Assembly: GCA_946414885.1 (NCBI GenBank)
Contig: CAMKQH010000018.1
Coordinates: 1 to 64,000, forward strand
From: an uncultured Lachnospiraceae bacterium
GTDB taxonomy: Bacteria; Bacillota; Clostridia; Lachnospirales; Lachnospiraceae
DNA: 64,000 bases
Direction of reading: 5' to 3'
The translations under genes were made by a program, and so were the position numbers. The notes under the pieces are model-generated. The model saw only the letters and a list, made by a program, of their open reading frames with translations, was not told the DNA's origin and searched no databases. Each line of letters opens with the position of its first letter. The stretch's first letter is position 1. Positions 61,212 through 64,000 of the stretch are shown piece after piece.

Positions 61212-61886
61212 ATGGCTTATTGTATAAAGTGTGGAAGACAATTGGAACCTGATTCCAGATTCTGCAGAATATGTGGGGCTGCAGTAGTATCTACTACATA
61301 TAAGAGTAGTAGCCAAAGCAATGAGGTCAGGGAAGGAAAAGTGCATGTATGCCCTTCCTGTAATGCTACAATAAATGCATTCGTGACTAAGTGTCCATAT
61401 TGTTATCATGAGTTTAGGGATTCAAAACCTACTGACGCCATATCGAATCTTTCAAGCATTATTCAAGGGATAAATGCGTCAACTACGCCGATCTCAGATA
61501 CATTCGAATTCATGGGGTTGGGCATGGGTGCAGATCATAAAAAGATAGATGCCGTAAGAAGTTGCCCAATACCTAATACGCGCGAAGACATTATTGAATT
61601 CGCCATGATGGCTAACGCAAATATTGATGTTGATTTATATGCACATCAAGTAAGTACTAGAACTCAGATATCGGACGCATGGTTAGATAAGTTGAATCAA
61701 GCTTATCAAAAGGCTAAATTGACGCTAGGAAATGATCCCGCAGTTGAGATGATTGGAGAAATGTACAAACATAAAAGCGATGCGGCGACTGAGAACAAGA
61801 GGAAACGAAATAACTCATTAGTATTAGCAATTATTTTTCTTATTTCATTACCTTTTTTAGTGTATATAGCATTCCGGTTGATTTAG
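61212..61886 (+). CDS. Tail-anchored zinc-ribbon protein (locus gene 9)
   Basis: 224 residues from the ATG after GAGAGGGGG; the protein then begins at its first ribbon. Two zinc ribbons lie in the first 75 residues (CIKCGR ... CRICGA; CPSCNA ... CPYCYH). Residues about 80-195 carry the domain shared with the zinc-ribbon protein at 59402. A C-terminal membrane segment (about 201-223) anchors it with the ribbons in the cytoplasm. It ends the locus and is followed by a terminator. Confidence 0.78.
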   Translation: MAYCIKCGRQLEPDSRFCRICGAAVVSTTYKSSSQSNEVREGKVHVCPSCNATINAFVTKCPYCYHEFRDSKPTDAISNLSSIIQGINASTTPISDTFEFMGLGMGADHKKIDAVRSCPIPNTREDIIEFAMMANANIDVDLYAHQVSTRTQISDAWLDKLNQAYQKAKLTLGNDPAVEMIGEMYKHKSDAATENKRKRNNSLVLAIIFLISLPFLVYIAFRLI

Positions 61887-61892
61887 AGCAGT

Positions 61893-61922
61893 CGGATCAG
61901 TTTCCAAATTGATCCGCTTTTT
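61893..61922 (+). terminator. Terminator of the c-di-GMP-controlled locus
   Basis: CGGATCA (61893-61899) / TGATCCG (61910-61916) then CTTTTT. Confidence 0.75.
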
Positions 61923-62054
61923 ATGAAATGGATTTTGAAAATTAAAAAGAAGAAAGAGATAACCAAAGATTCTTGGAATCTAACTTTAGGATACAAATAT
62001 AAGAAACTATATTCATAATTGTTTTGCACATTGTGAAGAAGGAGGATACCAATC

Positions 62055-62531
62055 ATGACAAAATCCCTAGTAGCCTACTTCAGTGCCAGCGGCCAAACCG
62101 CAAAGCTGTCCCAAACCCTTGCCACGGCCATTTCTGCTGATCTTTTTGAAATTGTGCCGGCGGAGCCTTATACGAAGGACGACCTCAACTGGATGAATAA
62201 GAAGAGCCGGAGTAGCGTGGAGATGAGCGACAGGTCGTCGCGGCCGGAGATTGCGACGAGGGTTCAGGACATGGGGCAGTATGACGTGGTGTTAGTGGGA
62301 TTTCCAGTGTGGTGGTATCGGGAGCCTTCGATCATTGACACGTTCATGGAGGCGTATGATTTCACGGGGAAGAAGGTGATCCCGTTCTGTACTTCCGGAG
62401 GAAGCGGATTGGGAGATACGGCGAAGAATCTAAAGGAGCTGGCGCCGGGAGCGACGGTGGTGGACGGGAAGCGTTTCTCGCCTCGCGCATCGGAGAAAGA
62501 ATTGAAGGCGTGGGCAGAACAATTTCTGTAA
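62055..62531 (+). CDS. Flavodoxin-family protein
   Basis: 158 residues with a flavodoxin fold: the FMN phosphate loop YFSASGQTAKL (about 8-18), then DVVLVGFPVWWYREP (about 76-90) and FCTSGGSGLGDTAKNL (about 112-127). This is the flavodoxin-like type found as a free protein, an electron carrier or quinone/azo reductase. Ribosome site AAGGAGG. GC returns to the core level here. Single gene with its own terminator. Confidence 0.9.
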   Translation: MTKSLVAYFSASGQTAKLSQTLATAISADLFEIVPAEPYTKDDLNWMNKKSRSSVEMSDRSSRPEIATRVQDMGQYDVVLVGFPVWWYREPSIIDTFMEAYDFTGKKVIPFCTSGGSGLGDTAKNLKELAPGATVVDGKRFSPRASEKELKAWAEQFL

Positions 62532-62556
62532 TAAGTGATAGAGAAGAGAGGGTAGG

Positions 62557-62583
62557 CGGGCAGTTTTTCAACTGCCCGTTTTT
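62557..62583 (+). terminator. Terminator after the flavodoxin gene
   Basis: CGGGCAGTT (62557-62565), TTTC loop, AACTGCCCG (62570-62578), five T. Confidence 0.9.
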
Positions 62584-62652
62584 GTATTGTTTTTCATTGA
62601 CGAATGAACGCATTAATGCTATCATAAATATAGCTAAAGAAGAGGGATTTTG

Positions 62653-62782
62653 ATGTTTGAAATCGAGTTTTATTACGACAAAAATGGATTTAGTGATATC
62701 CCCCAAAACCCCGCGCAGAGAAATTATGAGGGCTAAAGCAGAGCGTGATGATTGGAAATCAAGAAAGGGGCGAAAAGAATGA
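62653..62782 (+). pseudogene. Decayed HigB/RelE-like toxin gene
   Basis: The frame starts MFEIEFYYDKNGFSDI, the usual N-terminus of Gp49/HigB-type toxins of the RelE fold, then ends after 27 codons at 62734. In another frame the typical C-terminal end is intact: PKTPRREIMRAKAERDDW followed by KSRKGRKE and a stop at 62780-62782. That stop overlaps the antitoxin start. The central part of about 70 codons is missing and the reading frame shifts near 62700. The toxin is therefore lost while its flanks survive. Confidence 0.8.
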
Positions 62783-63069
62783 GTGATTGGAAGGAATATA
62801 AGAACCGCGTTAGAGAGACAAATCCAGAGATAGGGAAAGACATTGATGAGGCTGAAAAGATTTCTGCCATTGTGGGTGAGATGATTAAGCAACGACAAAA
62901 TCTAAAACTATCGCAGAGAGATTTGGCAGAGCTTTGCGGTATTCCACATTCATCTGTAGCAAGGATTGAATCAGGAAAAACAACGCCAAATCTTTCGACG
63001 TTGATTAAGATTTTTAATCAACTTGGACTAAGTCTATCCGTTAAAACTGCCAAGAGAATGAAAAGGTAA
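62779..63069 (+). CDS. HigA-like antitoxin (XRE family), orphan
   Basis: 96 residues from the ATG that overlaps the toxin remnant's stop; GGGGCG precedes it. Residues about 38-92 form an XRE HTH (LKLSQRDLAELCGIPHSSVARIESGKTTPNLSTL). The acidic helical N-terminus (NPEIGKDIDEAEKISAIVGE) is the toxin-binding arm typical of antitoxins paired with Gp49-like toxins. The antitoxin is intact though its toxin is broken, so it may serve as a plain repressor or neutralise toxins from elsewhere. Confidence 0.87.
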   Translation: MSDWKEYKNRVRETNPEIGKDIDEAEKISAIVGEMIKQRQNLKLSQRDLAELCGIPHSSVARIESGKTTPNLSTLIKIFNQLGLSLSVKTAKRMKR

Positions 63070-63093
63070 AAACCTGAAAGGAAGTAGGTGATC

Positions 63094-64000
63094 ATGAGAT
63101 ACTTTTTGGAAAATAACAGGATCAAAGTTGAAATCGATTCGTTTGGAGCCGAGATTAAATCGGTGATCAACAAGAATAACATGCGGGAGTATATGTGGTA
63201 CGGGAATCCCAAGTATTGGGGGCGGACGTCGCCGGTATTGTTTCCCTTTGTGGGAAGTTTGAAGGAGAAGAAGTATCGGTGGAAGGGCAGGGAGTATGCC
63301 ATGGGGCAGCACGGGTTTGCAAGGGACATGGAGTTTGAACTTGTGAGCCAGGCGGATGACGAGATATGGTTTCAATTGAAGGCAAATCAGGATACGCTGG
63401 AAAAGTATCCCTTTGATTTTGTTTTGAAGATTGGATACAGGATTGAAGCGGGAAAGGAAACGGATGACGTTAAGGTCATGTGGAAGGTTTGCAATCCGGC
63501 GGAGGAAACCATGTATTTTTCCATAGGAGCGCATCCGGCATTTTTGTGTCCCGTTCACGGTTTCCGTAAGGACGCGGCGGGTTGCAAGGATGGGTATCAG
63601 CTTTATTTTGAGGGCGTGGACGTGATTCATCATCATGGCAATGACATCGCGACGGGGCTTGCGCTGCGCGAGGATCTGGAAATGCCGTTGGAGAATGGGT
63701 ACGTTACGATCACGAGCGATTTCTTCGATCGTTGCACTTACATGATCGAGGGGAAGCAGACGGGATGCGTGGGGATCGCGGACGAAGAAGGGAAGCGCAT
63801 TGTTGACGTGTGTTTTGACGCGCCGCTCTTCGCCATCTGGTCGCCGGAAAAGAAAAATGCACCGTTTCTGTGTATTGAGCCGTGGTACGGGAGATGCGAC
63901 GCGGTGGATTTTGAAGGTGACTTGAGCCAAAGGGAGTATACCAACGTCCTTGAGGCCGGGGAGACGTTTGAAGGCGGATACGTCATGAAATTTTATGAAT
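63094..64000 (+). CDS. Aldose 1-epimerase family protein, cut by window end
   Basis: At least 302 codons, open to the last base. The galactose-mutarotase fold is visible: SFGAEIKSV, YMWYGNPKYWGRTSPVLFPFVG, HGFARDMEFE (His general acid), IGAHPAF (second His) and CIEPWYGRCD (Glu base). This is the YbbQ/YeaD-like subgroup (LacX type) acting on hexoses or sugar phosphates. Family members have about 290-300 residues, and GGYVMKFYE is near the normal end, so the stop is probably just beyond the window. Ribosome site AAAGGAAG. It may be read with the antitoxin 24 bases upstream. Confidence 0.88.
   Translation, partial: MRYFLENNRIKVEIDSFGAEIKSVINKNNMREYMWYGNPKYWGRTSPVLFPFVGSLKEKKYRWKGREYAMGQHGFARDMEFELVSQADDEIWFQLKANQDTLEKYPFDFVLKIGYRIEAGKETDDVKVMWKVCNPAEETMYFSIGAHPAFLCPVHGFRKDAAGCKDGYQLYFEGVDVIHHHGNDIATGLALREDLEMPLENGYVTITSDFFDRCTYMIEGKQTGCVGIADEEGKRIVDVCFDAPLFAIWSPEKKNAPFLCIEPWYGRCDAVDFEGDLSQREYTNVLEAGETFEGGYVMKFYE

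Noticed and set aside
63094..64000. Truncated pseudogene at the window end
   Set aside because: The frame is open to the final base and the length is already near the family norm, so the cut is the window edge and not a mutation.

Overview
The window reads as chromosome of a spore-forming, low-to-moderate GC Bacillota, most likely a Clostridia/Lachnospiraceae member. The evidence is the set of sporulation genes (spoVB-like, ylmC-like, gpr, spoIIP, sigK), the clostridial order rpsT-gpr-spoIIP-lepA-hemW, strong AGGAGG ribosome sites and consensus TTGACA-17-TATAAT promoters. I saw no rRNA, tRNA, CRISPR array or recognisable transposase.

Layout. 0-5.2 kb: tandem hairpin repeats, an acetyltransferase, an unknown protein, and an arabino-oligosaccharide cluster (GH127, divergent AraC regulator, GH43). 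5.2-11 kb: ylmC-like gene, nrdR, spoVB-like flippase, a natural fusion of cysteine desulfurase and MnmA, and a PHP phosphatase. 11-14.6 kb: gap, pgk and tpiA with several intergenic hairpins. 14.6-16.6 kb: a zinc-ribbon membrane protein and a TPM-domain protein resembling Bacillus YdjG/YdjH. 16.6-23.5 kb: rpsT (reverse), gpr, spoIIP, lepA, hemW, sigK, then a candidate small RNA. 23.6-29.1 kb: a secreted leucine-rich-repeat/SLH protein, comM-like ATPase and dprA. 29.1-32.5 kb: a reverse operon (ABC ATPase, permease, LytTR regulator, DUF3021-like protein) and mazG.

32.5-37.4 kb encodes a very large membrane sensor (ECF-S-like membrane domain, beta-propeller, HD-GYP) overlapping a BMP-type binding protein. 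Its intact HD-GYP motifs predict cyclic-di-GMP breakdown. 37.4-39 kb is an RtcB RNA ligase operon preceded by a promoter, a 22-codon leader ORF and a terminator whose 5' arm can pair with the leader ORF: a candidate attenuator. 39-45.5 kb has an HTH-methyltransferase fusion, a serine hydrolase, a 301-bp inverted-repeat-bounded element that appears to encode a highly structured RNA, and a two-subunit ABC exporter. 45.5-52.5 kb holds acylphosphatase, an MBL-fold hydrolase and an unusual cluster (DUF4037, small protein, zinc-ribbon Ser/Thr kinase, HTH protein), then a DUF4143-type ATPase with a 19-bp palindromic upstream site.

52.5-61.9 kb is the most striking part: an AT-richer accessory locus under two cyclic-di-GMP-I riboswitches, each followed by a terminator. 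The two transcription units encode zinc-ribbon membrane proteins, three lipoproteins (one with an OB-like domain, one with a charged repeat, one with a ComEC-like metallo-beta-lactamase fold), a small HTH protein, an SPFH-GYF protein and two soluble or tail-anchored zinc-ribbon proteins sharing an unnamed domain. With the HD-GYP enzyme upstream, this suggests a c-di-GMP-controlled envelope system. The window ends with a flavodoxin, a decayed toxin gene with an intact antitoxin, and an aldose-epimerase-like gene cut by the window edge.

All functions are inferred from sequence reading alone; no searches or folding programs were run.
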